Shown: positions 11,410 to 21,754 of the stretch, in pieces
Numbering within the stretch: the first letter of the stretch is position 1
Layout: every line of letters starts with the position of its first letter
NCBI GenBank assembly: GCA_030247855.1
Contig: JAPDRN010000018.1
Span: forward strand, 248,001 to 312,000
Length of the DNA: 64,000 nt
Source of the DNA: Knufia peltigerae
Lineage: Eukaryota > Ascomycota > Eurotiomycetes > Chaetothyriales > Trichomeriaceae
Reading direction: 5' to 3'
Notes under the pieces: generated by a model
The model's database searches: none
The model's input: the letters and a program-made list of their open reading frames with translations, nothing else
Told to the model about the DNA's origin: nothing
Translations under genes and position numbers: made by a program

Positions 11410-12007
11410 TTTCCGTTCCTGACCGAAGTCATTGCTCTAGATCTATACCAGTCAGTGGTCGATGAAGAGGAAGTGTTAGCATGAAGATGGCGAGCGGTTT
11501 CAGACAGACACAGACATAGACCTAGCATTCAGTTATTAGACCAAGAGATGTACTGTAAGCCCTTGGTAGTAGCGACAAGCCGCCAGGAAAAGCTTGTGTG
11601 AGCTTCGCTTGACTTCACGAGATGCTCGTATCTTCGATCATTCTCCACGTCCATGTTCACGTTGTGCATATGCAAGTCCTTTTCTACATCGTACATACTA
11701 CGGAGTTATCCCCAGTTCAGTCCTCGCGCCAGGCAACAACTATTCTTTTCCCCTTCGCGCGACAGTCTTCTCATTCGTGGAGATTATCCAACGCACCTCG
11801 GCCCCGTCATTTTGAATACCTCCCTGTAAATCTACAAAACCGGCCCGGTTTACCCCTCCCCTAGTGAAGTACCGAGTACTAGATACCGATACATATCCGG
11901 CTTTTTGCACCTAATGTAAATGTATCGACATCACCCTCGTCTACCCACCCATCAACACTTGCCTCAAGAACATCTTGTGGTCACCAGCACACGACCCTCC
12001 AAAAAAA
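11410..12007. other. Intergenic
   Basis: The stretch lies between the PRMT stop and the small-molecule methyltransferase start. Short open frames on the plus strand have no recognisable domain and no promoter box stands out. Confidence 0.6.
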
Positions 12008-12979
12008 ATGGCAGAAACGGCCTCAAACACCACCACCTTTCAAGGCACACCCATACGACTCTACGAAGCCGATCTGAAGGCCGTCCCTTCTGACATGTCG
12101 GAACTCCTCGCGTCCTACTCTGGCATCCCACCCGCCGAACAAAAGGACCACATCCTGCGCGTCCGCGACCGAGCCTACGCCACACACCCTTACCCTTGCC
12201 TGGGTCGTTGGAGGTTTTTGGAACTCGACCTCTCCTCACACCCTCTGTACAAGACCGACGTTTTAGGTCCCCTCGTGCCGTCCGACAAGAACAAGTCTAC
12301 CACCGACTCTTGGTTGTTCCTCGACCTCGGTTGCTGTTTGGGTCAAGACGTACGCAAACTCATCCACGATGGTGCGGACCGCGAGCGCGTCCGCGGAGCC
12401 GACCTCAAACCCGAATTCATCGAGATGGGGTATGAACTTTTCAACGACCCCGACACGTTGCCGCGACAAAAACACTTCGTCTCCCCGGCCGACGTGTTTG
12501 ACCAGTCGCCCTCAGCCAACCTCGCGGTCTGTGACGGCAAAGTGGGTATCCTCCACGCCAGTGCCGTTTTCCACCTTTTTGACCTTCCGGGGCAAAAGCG
12601 CATGGCCAGGCGGTGTCTGAAGCTACTGGATCAGCGGCGGGGTAGGGTCTTGTTGTGTGGAGCGCAGGTCGGAAACGTCGACCCCGGAGAGGCTCCGCGC
12701 GTGACCACCAAAGGGACCAGGTACAGACACGACGGCGACAGTTGGAGGCGCATGTGGGAGGAGGTGGTTCGAGAGGATGATGTCTGGGCAGCCAATATTC
12801 GCAACGTCGACGTCGGTTGCGAGATGGAAGAGTGGGTGGGTAGGAATGAGATGGAAACAAAGGGACTCGTGGGTGACGACGGTCAAGCTCCAGGCGAGGG
12901 ATTGAAAAAGAGACAGATCGGTAGGGTCGAAGACGGGTTTCGCTGGATGAGGTGGTGGGTTTGGATTGATTTTGTGTAA
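12008..12979 (+). CDS. SAM-dependent methyltransferase, secondary-metabolite type
   Basis: A single exon encodes 323 residues if started at ATG 12008; an in-frame ATG at 11975 would add 11 residues. Motif I reads WLFLDLGCCLGQDVRKLIHDGA near residue 100, followed by the acidic residue after strand 2 (RGADLKPEFIEMGYELF) and the strand-4 region VGILHASAVFHLFDLPGQ. The CCxGQDxRKL version of motif I, and the N-terminus in which a tyrosine and proline-rich segment precedes the fold, are typical of fungal methyltransferases found in meroterpenoid and other natural-product clusters (AusD-like). No synthase gene is nearby, so a biosynthetic cluster is not supported. The substrate is unknown. Confidence 0.75.
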   Translation: MAETASNTTTFQGTPIRLYEADLKAVPSDMSELLASYSGIPPAEQKDHILRVRDRAYATHPYPCLGRWRFLELDLSSHPLYKTDVLGPLVPSDKNKSTTDSWLFLDLGCCLGQDVRKLIHDGADRERVRGADLKPEFIEMGYELFNDPDTLPRQKHFVSPADVFDQSPSANLAVCDGKVGILHASAVFHLFDLPGQKRMARRCLKLLDQRRGRVLLCGAQVGNVDPGEAPRVTTKGTRYRHDGDSWRRMWEEVVREDDVWAANIRNVDVGCEMEEWVGRNEMETKGLVGDDGQAPGEGLKKRQIGRVEDGFRWMRWWVWIDFV

Positions 12980-13420
12980 AGTCACCTCCCACGCTTAACC
13001 TTTCGGAGCGTCGACGAAGCTTGTAGGACAAACCTGTGGCGGTAGACCGAGGATGGACCAAGGACACGAGTGGCTCTTTGAGGTGAAAGAGGTGGCAGAG
13101 CAATGAAGGAGCAGATTTGAGAAGACATGAACAGACATGAACAGATCGGACATGAGGAACGCGACGGCCTTTCATTCTTTTGCTCAGTTAGAAAGAAAAA
13201 CTACAAGCACAAGACATCATTGAATTTCTATAATATTGACAATCTTGTTACACGTGTTCTACCCCGAAACCATCCATCTACGGGTGGAGGGGATCTCTAT
13301 CTGTTCTAACGCTAATCATTCCATCTCTTCTGTTGTCTAGCCTTCGAAGTTGAATTCACAAAGCCGCCGTCGAAAGACACAATCCGTGCTCGACTGCCGG
13401 AGATTCCCAGGACAGCTCAT
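12980..13420. other. Intergenic, convergent 3' ends
   Basis: The stretch lies between the methyltransferase and the minus-strand MFS transporter. No coding or structural feature is recognised. Confidence 0.6.
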
Positions 13421-14812
13421 TCAAGCCTTCACAAATAACCTGAGTCCTGTTCGATGGAAGCGCAGTCCGAGAATCATGGCAGCCGCGACACAACACGTGA
13501 CGCCACCGTAGACGTACAGGCCGGTCCAGTCGAGCGGGTCGTTCTCACCCAGGATGTTCCCTCCGCCGGGTCCACCGGCGAGAAAGCCCACAGATGCCAG
13601 ACTGAATCCCATTCCGACCCTCGTTCCAATCTTGGTTTTATCCTTGATCAAGGAAACGAACACCAGCGGGGGCAGGCCGATGAAAACGCCACTGAAGAAC
13701 CCGAGCAGGACAATCACCACGATCAACGACGCTTCCGTGGTGGCCGCGATCATGCAGAACAGCAAGACCCCGACCATGAGGACGCCGGGGACGAGCAGGT
13801 TGAGTGGACCCAGACTGTCCGAGAGGGCGTTGGGGATCGTCCGACCGAAGCACGACCCGGCGTTGAAGATGGGCACGACGTAAAACGCCATGCTGCTGTC
13901 CAAGATGTGCCGGTCGAAGCCGGAGAAGGGAGGGTAGAAGATTGTAATGACGAGACCCATGTACCCTATCAGAAGTGCGACGACAAAGTACATGAACGGC
14001 GCGTCGACAAAGGCGGACCAGTCGACGATGGCCCGGGCCCTGGGTGGCTTGACTCGCATCTTCAACAGGAACACGGGGAACAGAAGCGTCCCGAGGGCCA
14101 TGAACCCCAGGACCCTCACGGACCAGCCGAAACCGATCTCGTCGATGAGCCGGTACAGGACGATCGGGTAGATGATGCCGCCAAAGGAAGAGCCGACGAC
14201 CGCGAGGCCCAGTGCCATGCCGAGTCTGGTGCTGAACCACTGCGGCAGCACCGCCACGCAGGGCACGTAGAGACACCCCGCGCCCAGGCCGATGCAAAAC
14301 CCTTGCGCGAGAATGACTTGCCAGTACGAGTGGCAGAGACTGAGCATCATGTGGCCAAAGACGATCAAGAAGCTCCCTATCAGAAGAAGTGATCGTAGGT
14401 ACCCGCGGTCGTATATCGGCCCGGCCACGGCACCGACCAGGGGGAGCAGGAATGACTGGATGGACCCGATCCACGAAATGTCGGATGATGACGCGGTGAA
14501 GAGCGCCCCGGTTTCATAGTACGTTTGGTAGACTGCGAATGTGTTGAGGAGACCCCAGGTATTGAAGAAGAGCATGAAGCCTCCCACGACTTGCAGCCAC
14601 GCCTGCAGTCCTCCGTTGGGCGGTCCAGAGATTGTCTTTGCTCTTTGAATCTCGGCGTCGTTCTTTGCATGGGACACTGGCACTGCGTCTTTCTCGTTTT
14701 CGGTTTCGTTCTCTTCCGTCTCGGGACTGGTGGTAGGGTCCTTATCCATGGGAGAGTTTGATGTCGAGGCTGGGTTTGGCTCATCAGCGAGCTTTTGCGT
14801 TTCTTGGGTCAT
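13421..14812 (-). CDS. MFS transporter, monocarboxylate-porter-like
   Basis: A single exon encodes 463 residues from ATG 14812; an in-frame ATG at 14884 would add 24 residues of no clear purpose. A hydrophilic Glu/Lys/Thr-rich tail of about 65 residues comes first. PPNGGLQAWLQVVGGFMLFF follows, the typical start of fungal MCT-family (MFS) transporters, then 12 hydrophobic spans. The pairing YDRGYLRSLLLIGSF and PQWFSTRLGMALGLAVVGSS are loop signatures of this group. Family members move monocarboxylates, riboflavin or unknown metabolites across the plasma membrane; the substrate cannot be called. No membrane span appears broken. Confidence 0.85.
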   Translation of the reverse strand: MTQETQKLADEPNPASTSNSPMDKDPTTSPETEENETENEKDAVPVSHAKNDAEIQRAKTISGPPNGGLQAWLQVVGGFMLFFNTWGLLNTFAVYQTYYETGALFTASSSDISWIGSIQSFLLPLVGAVAGPIYDRGYLRSLLLIGSFLIVFGHMMLSLCHSYWQVILAQGFCIGLGAGCLYVPCVAVLPQWFSTRLGMALGLAVVGSSFGGIIYPIVLYRLIDEIGFGWSVRVLGFMALGTLLFPVFLLKMRVKPPRARAIVDWSAFVDAPFMYFVVALLIGYMGLVITIFYPPFSGFDRHILDSSMAFYVVPIFNAGSCFGRTIPNALSDSLGPLNLLVPGVLMVGVLLFCMIAATTEASLIVVIVLLGFFSGVFIGLPPLVFVSLIKDKTKIGTRVGMGFSLASVGFLAGGPGGGNILGENDPLDWTGLYVYGGVTCCVAAAMILGLRFHRTGLRLFVKA

Positions 14813-15308
14813 TATTGCGTTGATGTTGGCGAAATCAATCACAATTCGAATGGTTAAAGCATGTACACTCACTCGGAAACTCATTTGGACTTTCAGTATA
14901 TATCATAAACCTGCTCGGTCCAAAGCCCTCGGTGAGCGAGGCTTGAGAGCGAGGACATTTTCGGTCCTTGGAGCATCTCTTCACGGAGTCATCGGGGTTT
15001 AGCTATGAGCGTCAGATTATTGACCCACAAACAAAAATGCTATCTGATCTTCATCATAAGGCCTACTTCATCGTTGATGAGAAGGGTCTGAGGCGCCCAA
15101 AACGGATGCCGCAGTCAGGCCAGCAATTGTTGCAATGGTGAGGAAAATCGTAGGAAATTCCGGTCATTGGAGATAGATATCTTTGGTTCACCCTATTATG
15201 TAGGGTGGACCATATAGCACAGTTTATGTATTTCCATCCAGTCAAGCTCCCTTTTCAAGAGCTTCCTTTCTACACGACTCCACAGGCAAGGCGGACAACA
15301 CAGCCAAT
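14813..15308. other. Intergenic, divergent promoters
   Basis: The stretch lies between the MFS transporter start and the glutaredoxin-like gene start. TATATA-like sequence occurs near 14897, in position for the minus-strand gene. Nothing else is seen. Confidence 0.5.
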
Positions 15309-15623
15309 ATGCGTCCATCACTCGCGCTACGTGCAGTACGACTGACGCTATTCACCCGGCCAGATTGCGGACTTTGCGACGTGGCCAAGTCCCGTCTGGT
15401 CGAATTCCGTCAACAACGGAACGTGGACTATTCCGAGATCAACATCGATACGCCTGAGCAGAAGCAATGGAAGAACGTTTACGACTACGATGTACCAGTT
15501 TTGCACATCGACAAGTACAGTTCTGAAGCTCCTACGCTCAAGGCAGCCAAGAAACTTATGCATCGTTTTACGATAGAAGAAGTCACTAAGGCTGTAGATG
15601 AGGTGGAACAGTCTTCGATTTAA
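15309..15623 (+). CDS. Glutaredoxin-like protein (DUF836 family)
   Basis: A single exon encodes 104 residues. A basic N-terminal stretch (MRPSLALRAVR) is followed by LTLFTRPDCGLCDVAKSRL, a thioredoxin-fold start with Cys20-Gly-Leu-Cys23. The strand YSEINIDTPEQKQW and the cis-proline segment DVPVLHIDKY come next. This matches the short glutaredoxin-like DUF836 family, which includes yeast YDR286C; the biochemical role is not settled. The basic, hydroxylated N-terminus could be a mitochondrial presequence, but I cannot test this. Its stop is only 20 bp from the stop of the convergent aldolase gene, so the two transcripts very probably overlap at their 3' ends. Confidence 0.85.
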   Translation: MRPSLALRAVRLTLFTRPDCGLCDVAKSRLVEFRQQRNVDYSEINIDTPEQKQWKNVYDYDVPVLHIDKYSSEAPTLKAAKKLMHRFTIEEVTKAVDEVEQSSI

Positions 15624-15643
15624 TGCTTGGCCTGTCTGAATTT

Positions 15644-16861
15644 CTATTTCTCCCCGGTCGCCAAGTTGACCGCGCCATATGCAGCTCCTTTGACAGCCTG
15701 CGCAGCGGCATGGCCATATGACCCTTTCGCTTTTGATAAGGAGTCGGCCATCTGCAGAAACGTCAGTAATCGGCGTCGGGTTGATCAGAAAAGGCGAGGA
15801 GGGGATGCAACAAGACTCGATGTACGAGGGATGATTGAGCCTTGCTGGGTATAGTCGCACTGTGCCAGGTCCTTGATTCGGGGGGTTAGGAGAGACTTAC
15901 AAATGTTGGAACTGCAGTCATATCGTTCACCACGGAAATCTAGAACGATCGTCAGCACGAAACTCCAACTCGGTTCGGAGGACGAAGTGTCAGACCATCT
16001 GGAAACCCATGTCCGCATATCTTCTGGCAAATTCGCCTGACGGACAGTAAATACCCGACTTCTTGCCTGCATCTTGAGCCGCCTTGAGAATCCTGGCAAT
16101 GGCCTTTTGCAATTCTGGGCTGAAGTCTCCTGTGACCGGATGGCCGATGTTGTTTCCCAGATCCCAAGGACCGATGAAAAGAACGTCGATTCCGTCTACC
16201 CTGGCAATCTCCTCGACCTGGAGCCACGTCAGTCAAAATTCCTGCTCTTACGACAGACCTTAGCAGGTCTTATACGCACGCTGTCCAACGCCTCCTTGGT
16301 CTCAATTTGTACGATTGTCAGGAGGTTGTCGTTGGCATTCGTCATATAGTCAAAGCCGGACAAGTTTCCTTGGACCTCAAAGGAGCCCATGGAGAATGGG
16401 CTACCGAACCCTCTCTTTCCATACGGTGGGAATTTGGCAGTCTGAACCAACTTCTTCGCGTCGTCGACACTGGTCAAGAGGGGGACGATAATTCCGTGTG
16501 CGCCGGCATCCAGAGCACGCTTGACCATCCAACCTTCGTTCGCTGGTATACGGACGATGGGGCTGACGTTTACTGAGGCGAGGGCGTGGACAGACTCGTG
16601 CATCTCGTTGTCTACAACGTTCAAAGTTTCATCTTTAGTGACTGTAGCTACAGGCATGGCGTGGAACTGGAAAGGAAGAGTAGAAGTTTTACCTGCAATG
16701 TTTCCATGCTCGCAGTCAATGCAGACCCAGTCGAAGCCCGCTCTGGCAATGGTCCTGGAGAGGTATGACCCGGGCAGCATTTGCCAGGCACCAAAAGATA
16801 GGCCAGACCCCGTATTGAGCGCTTTGCGCAGGGTGTTGGCGTTGTTCATTATCTTCGCCAT
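15644..16861 (-). CDS. HpcH/HpaI-family class II aldolase (five exons)
   Basis: Exons, in order of translation, are 16693-16861, 16280-16611, 15996-16217, 15901-15939 and 15644-15751, giving 289 residues. All four introns have GT-AG borders, and the fourth exon is only 39 nt. The protein has the family marks FDWVCIDCEHGNIAD, PIVRIPANEGWMVKRALDAG, PYGKRGFGSPFSMGSFEVQ, TIVQIETKEALDS, DVLFIGPWDLGNN and RRYADMGFQM. These enzymes make or cleave 2-keto-acid aldols such as 2,4-dihydroxyhept-2-ene-1,7-dioate or 2-keto-3-deoxysugar acids, using a divalent metal held by the Glu/Asp of these motifs. The last two exons add a tail ending AVNLATGEK. The first three exons cover the whole catalytic barrel, so the tail could be missed by gene finders. 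Confidence 0.88.
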
Positions 16862-17400
16862 CTCGGGTGTCTTTTCAAGGAAGGTGGAAGGTCTGAATAC
16901 CAGTGGTTGCTCCGTTGTTCTCTGAGCGGTCGAACGCTTTCACAGACTGGAAAGAGAACCAAAAGGTACAAGAGGAATAGAAACAGACTCTGAACCACAA
17001 TATCCGGGACCACAAGGCCAAGCACCCAAAGGCGCAGGAAGATTCATCAACCATCACCAAGTTTCATTGTTTGTCGCCGACGATTGCCGAGTTCGGAGTT
17101 GTAAGGAGCGCAGTTCGCGGGGTATTTTGCCGGTGGCTGCTACTCCGTATTTCGACAGGCATCTCAGGCCGAACACGTTGTTGGAGGGACTGTTCGCTCG
17201 GTGCATGTTCCCCCGAGAGGAAAATGTATGGCCGGAATTGTATACAGTATCGACCTTTGTGAATGTCTGGATGGAGGCAAAGGAGCGTACGGGTACAGTG
17301 CAGGCTTATAGTCAAGGGAGGAAAAGATATGCCTAGTTGTTCTTAGAATACTCGGTACAACGCAGAATTCAACAGGTATTCCATCCTAAATGCCCAATAT
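16862..17400. other. Intergenic
   Basis: The stretch lies between the acyl-CoA dehydrogenase stop and the aldolase start, both minus strand. Open frames here look random and no site is recognised. Confidence 0.6.
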
Positions 17401-18782
17401 TTACAGCTTACTACTTCCCCTTGGTCGCTCCATAGCCTTGGTGGCATTTTTGTAATTCTTAACCAGTTGTCTGACTGCCAGATCAAGCATGACGTCCTCA
17501 CTGCCACCTGGAATACGAGCACCCGGGACTTCTCGGTAGATTCGCTCGGCGATCTCACCTTGTCCCGTCCGCGTGTAACCATTTCCACCAAACAGGAGTA
17601 CCGCAGTCTGAGCGCACTCGTTGAGCACCATACCAGCCTTGGCCTTGGCCAGCGCAGTCAAACCCCCTAGCTTGGCATCGGCCTCCTCCTTGGATAGCTG
17701 GGTCATCTGATACACGAACTGTTCTACCCACGCCTGGAGGGTTTCGAGTTCGGCGCCGGCTTTGGCCAGTCGATGTCGGACGACCGGTTGCTCGATGAGT
17801 GTCTTGCCGAAAGCCTCGCGCTTCATCACGTACGCGAAGGCCGCAGAGAGCGCGACGCGGGCGGTTCTGGTCACTCCCACCGCGATACTCAGGCGTTCGT
17901 GGTTGAAATTGGTCATGATGTACCGCATACCCATGCCTTCCTCACCCACGAGGTTTTCAACCGGGACCTTGACGTCGTCGAGCTCGATATACGTCGTTCC
18001 GGCGCTGATTTGGCCCGCAACCTTGAGCCGTCGCATGGTCACGCCAGGGTACCCTTTCAACGGACACACAATCACGCTGAGACCCCCGGCGCCAGGTCCA
18101 CCGGTTCGGACAGCCATCGTGGCATAGTCAGACCAAAACCCGTTTGTGATCCACTTCTTTTCCCCGTTGATAATGTAGTGCTTGCCGTCAGGCGACTTCA
18201 CGGCCGTGGTTGCGATGTTGGCAACGTCGGAACCGGCCCCGGGTTCTGTAATCGCGATGCAGGTTCGCTTTTTGCCAGGAAGCAATTCAGGGAGGAATTT
18301 CTCGTGCAAAGCCTTGCTGCCAAATTTGATCAAAGGAGGAATGCCTGACTGTACGTTAGCACAGGGACAGCCTCGACTCTTGAGGAGGGCTTACCAAAGG
18401 TATGTCCTGCAGTCATCGAACCACCAGGGCCAGCGAGCCCTGTCCTTGACATCTCATCCCAGTATATCCCAGTGTGTATATAGTCCCACTCTTCAATGGG
18501 TGTTCCCAGGATATCATTAATCCCCAATCTCTTCAGCCAGTCGATCGGTAAGGGTGAAGACATGTTGGGTATCAGCATGTTATGTTTGGCAAATGTCTGG
18601 AACAAGTGATCTGGCACGGTCTCCTCCCGCTCCCAGTCCATGGCATGTGGGAGTAGGTGCTCTTCTACGAACGCGCGACATGCTTTCTGCCATCTCCTGT
18701 GCGTCTCTTTGTAGTATGGGGATGGGAAGCCTGCGAGCCAGGGAGGCTCAGAGAAGGGAACCTGGTTGTCCGTCGACGACAT
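17401..18782 (-). CDS. Acyl-CoA dehydrogenase with peroxisomal signal
   Basis: Two exons (18395-18782 and 17401-18344; 50-nt intron) give 443 residues. The N-terminal helical part ends SMTAGHTFGIPPLIKFGS. Next come the FAD-contact segment CIAITEPGAGSDVANIATTA, the substrate strand KWITNGFWSDYATMAVRTG and the C-terminal helix with FGGNGYTRTGQGEIAERIYR. Near the end lies REVPGARIPGGSEDVMLDLAVRQ. It should oxidise an acyl-CoA at the alpha-beta bond. The last three residues are Ser-Lys-Leu, a perfect type 1 peroxisome signal, so the enzyme probably acts in peroxisomes rather than mitochondria. Start at 18782 is chosen because the second Met begins the family-like text; an in-frame ATG lies at 18803. 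Chain length or branched substrate is not readable. Confidence 0.92.
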
Positions 18783-19968
18783 TGTGAGTGCGGGAGAGAT
18801 CACACAAACAGCAAAATAGAAATGTCAATAGTTTCACATTGGCCACCGATCTAGTATAAATACTTAGAAGTCATTGTTCAGTTTCCGGTCAGCTTCGAGA
18901 TCATTGGAATGTCCGAACTGCGAGGTTGAGATGTCTTGGTTGCCGACAGATGCCTCGGTCCCCAGGTTTTGAGCATCTCCGAGGTGAGCACGTGACTTGG
19001 TTATGTCAGCCTGACTCGACACCCTCAGAATCAGAACTTCGCACTCATCCATTCACGTACTCGTAGTCGTCTCGCGTTCAGCACCACCACAAAATATCAC
19101 GTTGATCAGCGGTCGTGTTCAGGAACCAACATCTGGTTCATACCTATAAGAGCCACATATATCTTTGACATCTGTGAATTTTTTGCCGCTCTTGAAACTC
19201 AATCCAATGCGATCAACGTCACCACTTTTCATCATTCCGTCTTCTCCAGTTCTCTGCTACACAATCTCCTGCAAACACCCGTTCTCTAGCTTGGCCAGCA
19301 GACTTACAGCCTTGCAAGAATGTGAGTGACTGGACGGGGCGGGTGCCCGTTTAGTTCCCAATGAGTCGTCAATTCCTGGACAGCCACATGTTCAACGTCA
19401 CAAGAGAATCTAGATATGCCCGAGTTCGCCCACATCAGCCTTCCGGGTCAGAGACAGAGAATGTAGTGAGGTAGCTCTACGGTGTGAACTCAGATACCAC
19501 AATTTTGTCGTGTTTGCTTTTGTGGGAGACAGCGGTTGACAAGCAGGGATGACCCAGTCCATGACTCCAGAACACATGGTGAGGTCATCGCTTCACTACC
19601 AATTTAAGTGTTCAAGATCTTGTCTATTCCGGTTCCATCTACCTTGCTTTCCTCAGAAGTATTGTCATTGGTCAACTAACAGTCCCTGGTGGCGATAGAT
19701 GGGTTTGGACTGGGAACCAGAAACCGCCCTCCCGCAAGAACACGAGGACAAAACTTCTGCATTCGGGCCCCTTGCACAACGATCACTAGAGCTAGCCCAG
19801 GATCCGTCGATCGTCGCACATTACGAGCACCGTACCTAGCGTACATGGCGAGCATCATGCCGTCACAAGAAATGTTACTCAATCTTGAGATATAAGGCAC
19901 GTTGTGCCAGCTTGACTTTGACCTCGTCCACGTCGTAGCAATTTGTTGGAGGCATTCCACCTGCCACC
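18783..19968. other. Intergenic, divergent promoters
   Basis: The stretch lies between the acyl-CoA dehydrogenase and aquaporin starts. A TATAAATA-type sequence near 18853 could serve the dehydrogenase. A good 5' splice donor (GTGAGT) near 19322 may belong to an untranslated intron of the aquaporin leader. No gene is recognised. Confidence 0.45.
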
Positions 19969-21310
19969 ATGAATGTCGACCGACCTGCTCGTAAAGTTCG
20001 CCTACCATGGAAGAATCGCGAGGCTATCCTTCCCGCCGACGACGAGACCATGGTCTCTCGCCGAGTCCCGTTGATCGGTCATCTACCGTTGAGCCTCAAA
20101 AACCATTTCGTGGCCATGATGGGAGAATTTGCAGGGACTTTTCTGTTCTTACTATTTGCTCTGGGTGGCACGAACGTCGTCAATGCAGCGCCTGAGCAAG
20201 GACAACCAGTCGATCTTGCAGCGAACCCGGCCAAGTTACTTTTCATATCGCTATGCTTTGGTATGTCGCTCGCAGTCAATGCCTGGGTGTTTTTCAGAAT
20301 CAGTGGCGGTCTATTCAATCCAGCTGTAAGTTTCGGGCGACCGACCGTCGCAGACATTCAACATCAAAGTCAAGCTGATACTGAACCAGGTCACGTTGGG
20401 AATGATGATTGTCGGTGCAGTTCCTTATGTGAGAGGTTGTCTTATTATCGTAGCACAAATCCTCGGGGGTATCGCTTCGGCAGCGGTAGTTTCGTGTCTT
20501 TTACCAGGACCTCTCAACGTGCGTACATCTTTGGGCGGCGGTACGTCTGTGGTACAAGGACTATTCATCGAGGTATATAAACTCCGCCTTCACACCCAGA
20601 GCTCAGCTCTCGTCTTCTCCCTCTGGAATGATATAAGTCAATATTAACTCAAAAACAGATGTTTCTTACAGCTCAACTCGTATTCACCGTAAGTTTTTCC
20701 TTGATTCGATCATACGCAAACCCGTTCCTTCGTTGGCCATTGTCATGGGACTGAGCCCCACCCACAGATCTTTATGCTGGCAGCTGAGAAACACCGCGCC
20801 ACGTTCGTCGCCCCCGTCGGGATCGGTCTATCTCTCTTCATCGCCGAGCTGATGGGCGTCTACTACACGGGCGGCAGTCTGAACCCGGCGCGGTCCTTCG
20901 GCCCCTGCGTCGTCCTGCACTCGTTCTACTCGTACCACTGGATCTACTGGGTCGGGCCCACCCTGGGGTCCCTGCTCGCGAGCGGGTTCTACATGTTCAT
21001 CAAGGCGTTGGAGTACGAGACCGTCAACCCGGAGCAAGACGCGACAGGGCAGCCGTCGAGGGCGTTCGACCCTACCACGGGCGTCGAGAAGAGGATCGAC
21101 CCGGAAATGGGTCTTCCTCAGGACCCCCGAGGAACGTTGTACCATTCGCAGCATGGACAGATGAGCGCGGCGAGCGCCGGTGCCGCGATGATGAATAATG
21201 ATCATGACGACAGAGTGCCAGCAGCAGCATCAGCAGGAGGAGGAGGAGGAGGTAGAAGAGATCTGTCTGCTGTCCAAGAAGAAGAGGAGAGGGGAATGCC
21301 TTTGCCTTGA
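19969..21310 (+). CDS. Aquaporin (MIP family) with long C-terminal tail
   Basis: Four exons (19969-20325, 20390-20572, 20659-20688 and 20768-21310) give 370 residues; the third exon is just 30 nt. Both half-helix pore motifs are present: FNPAVTLG, split exactly by the first intron after NPA, and LNPARSFGP with the selectivity-filter Arg. Six membrane spans surround them (e.g. FVAMMGEFAGTFLFLLFALG and FVAPVGIGLSLFIAELMG). The N-terminus is short and basic. The C-terminal 110 residues are hydrophilic and end in Gly- and Glu-rich runs. Fungal aquaporins of this kind pass water and possibly small neutral solutes in the plasma membrane or vacuole. Orthodox versus glyceroporin class is uncertain by eye. 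Confidence 0.9.
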
Positions 21311-21754
21311 ACATCAGCGCTAGGAGTTTGAGGCGGTGCGCGGCATGCTTTTACGACATGTTTTCTCTCCGAGAAGAGGTATTATGACAGGAGTAGAAGG
21401 CAATTATAGCTTATAGCACATTCTCGGTTATCGTAATTCTGATCATTTCAATTACATTCTAATCTCGATGGTGACGTGTCCGGACCGCTGGCCACATTAG
21501 TTTTCTAGTTGCAAACAATCGTGCTCATACAACGAAACACGCCATAAAACTCCGTGCTAGATTTTCATCTCGAGACCGCTGGACAATCAATATCCCTTCA
21601 TACTGTGACGAGTATCAAGTAGTATCAGTGGTACCCGATGATGATCAAATACCAAGGTACCTGAGTTGGGAGGTAGTACGTGATATGACATACATACCAC
21701 GTGCCTCGACATCCCTTCAGATTCTCACACATTTCCACTCTCTTGGGGGCTTGT
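21311..21754. other. Intergenic, convergent 3' ends
   Basis: The stretch lies between the aquaporin stop and the stop of the Ost-alpha protein. It is AT-rich and I see nothing coding. Confidence 0.6.

Noticed and set aside
13454..14392. Long open frame (312 codons) on the plus strand
   Set aside because: It is antisense to the MCT-type transporter. The composition is Asp/Glu/His/Arg-rich without any domain, a mirror effect of GC-rich codons.
15644..15921. A small two-exon gene of about 42 codons on the minus strand
   Set aside because: The exons splice in frame to the upstream aldolase exons and form its natural C-terminus, so this is not a separate gene.
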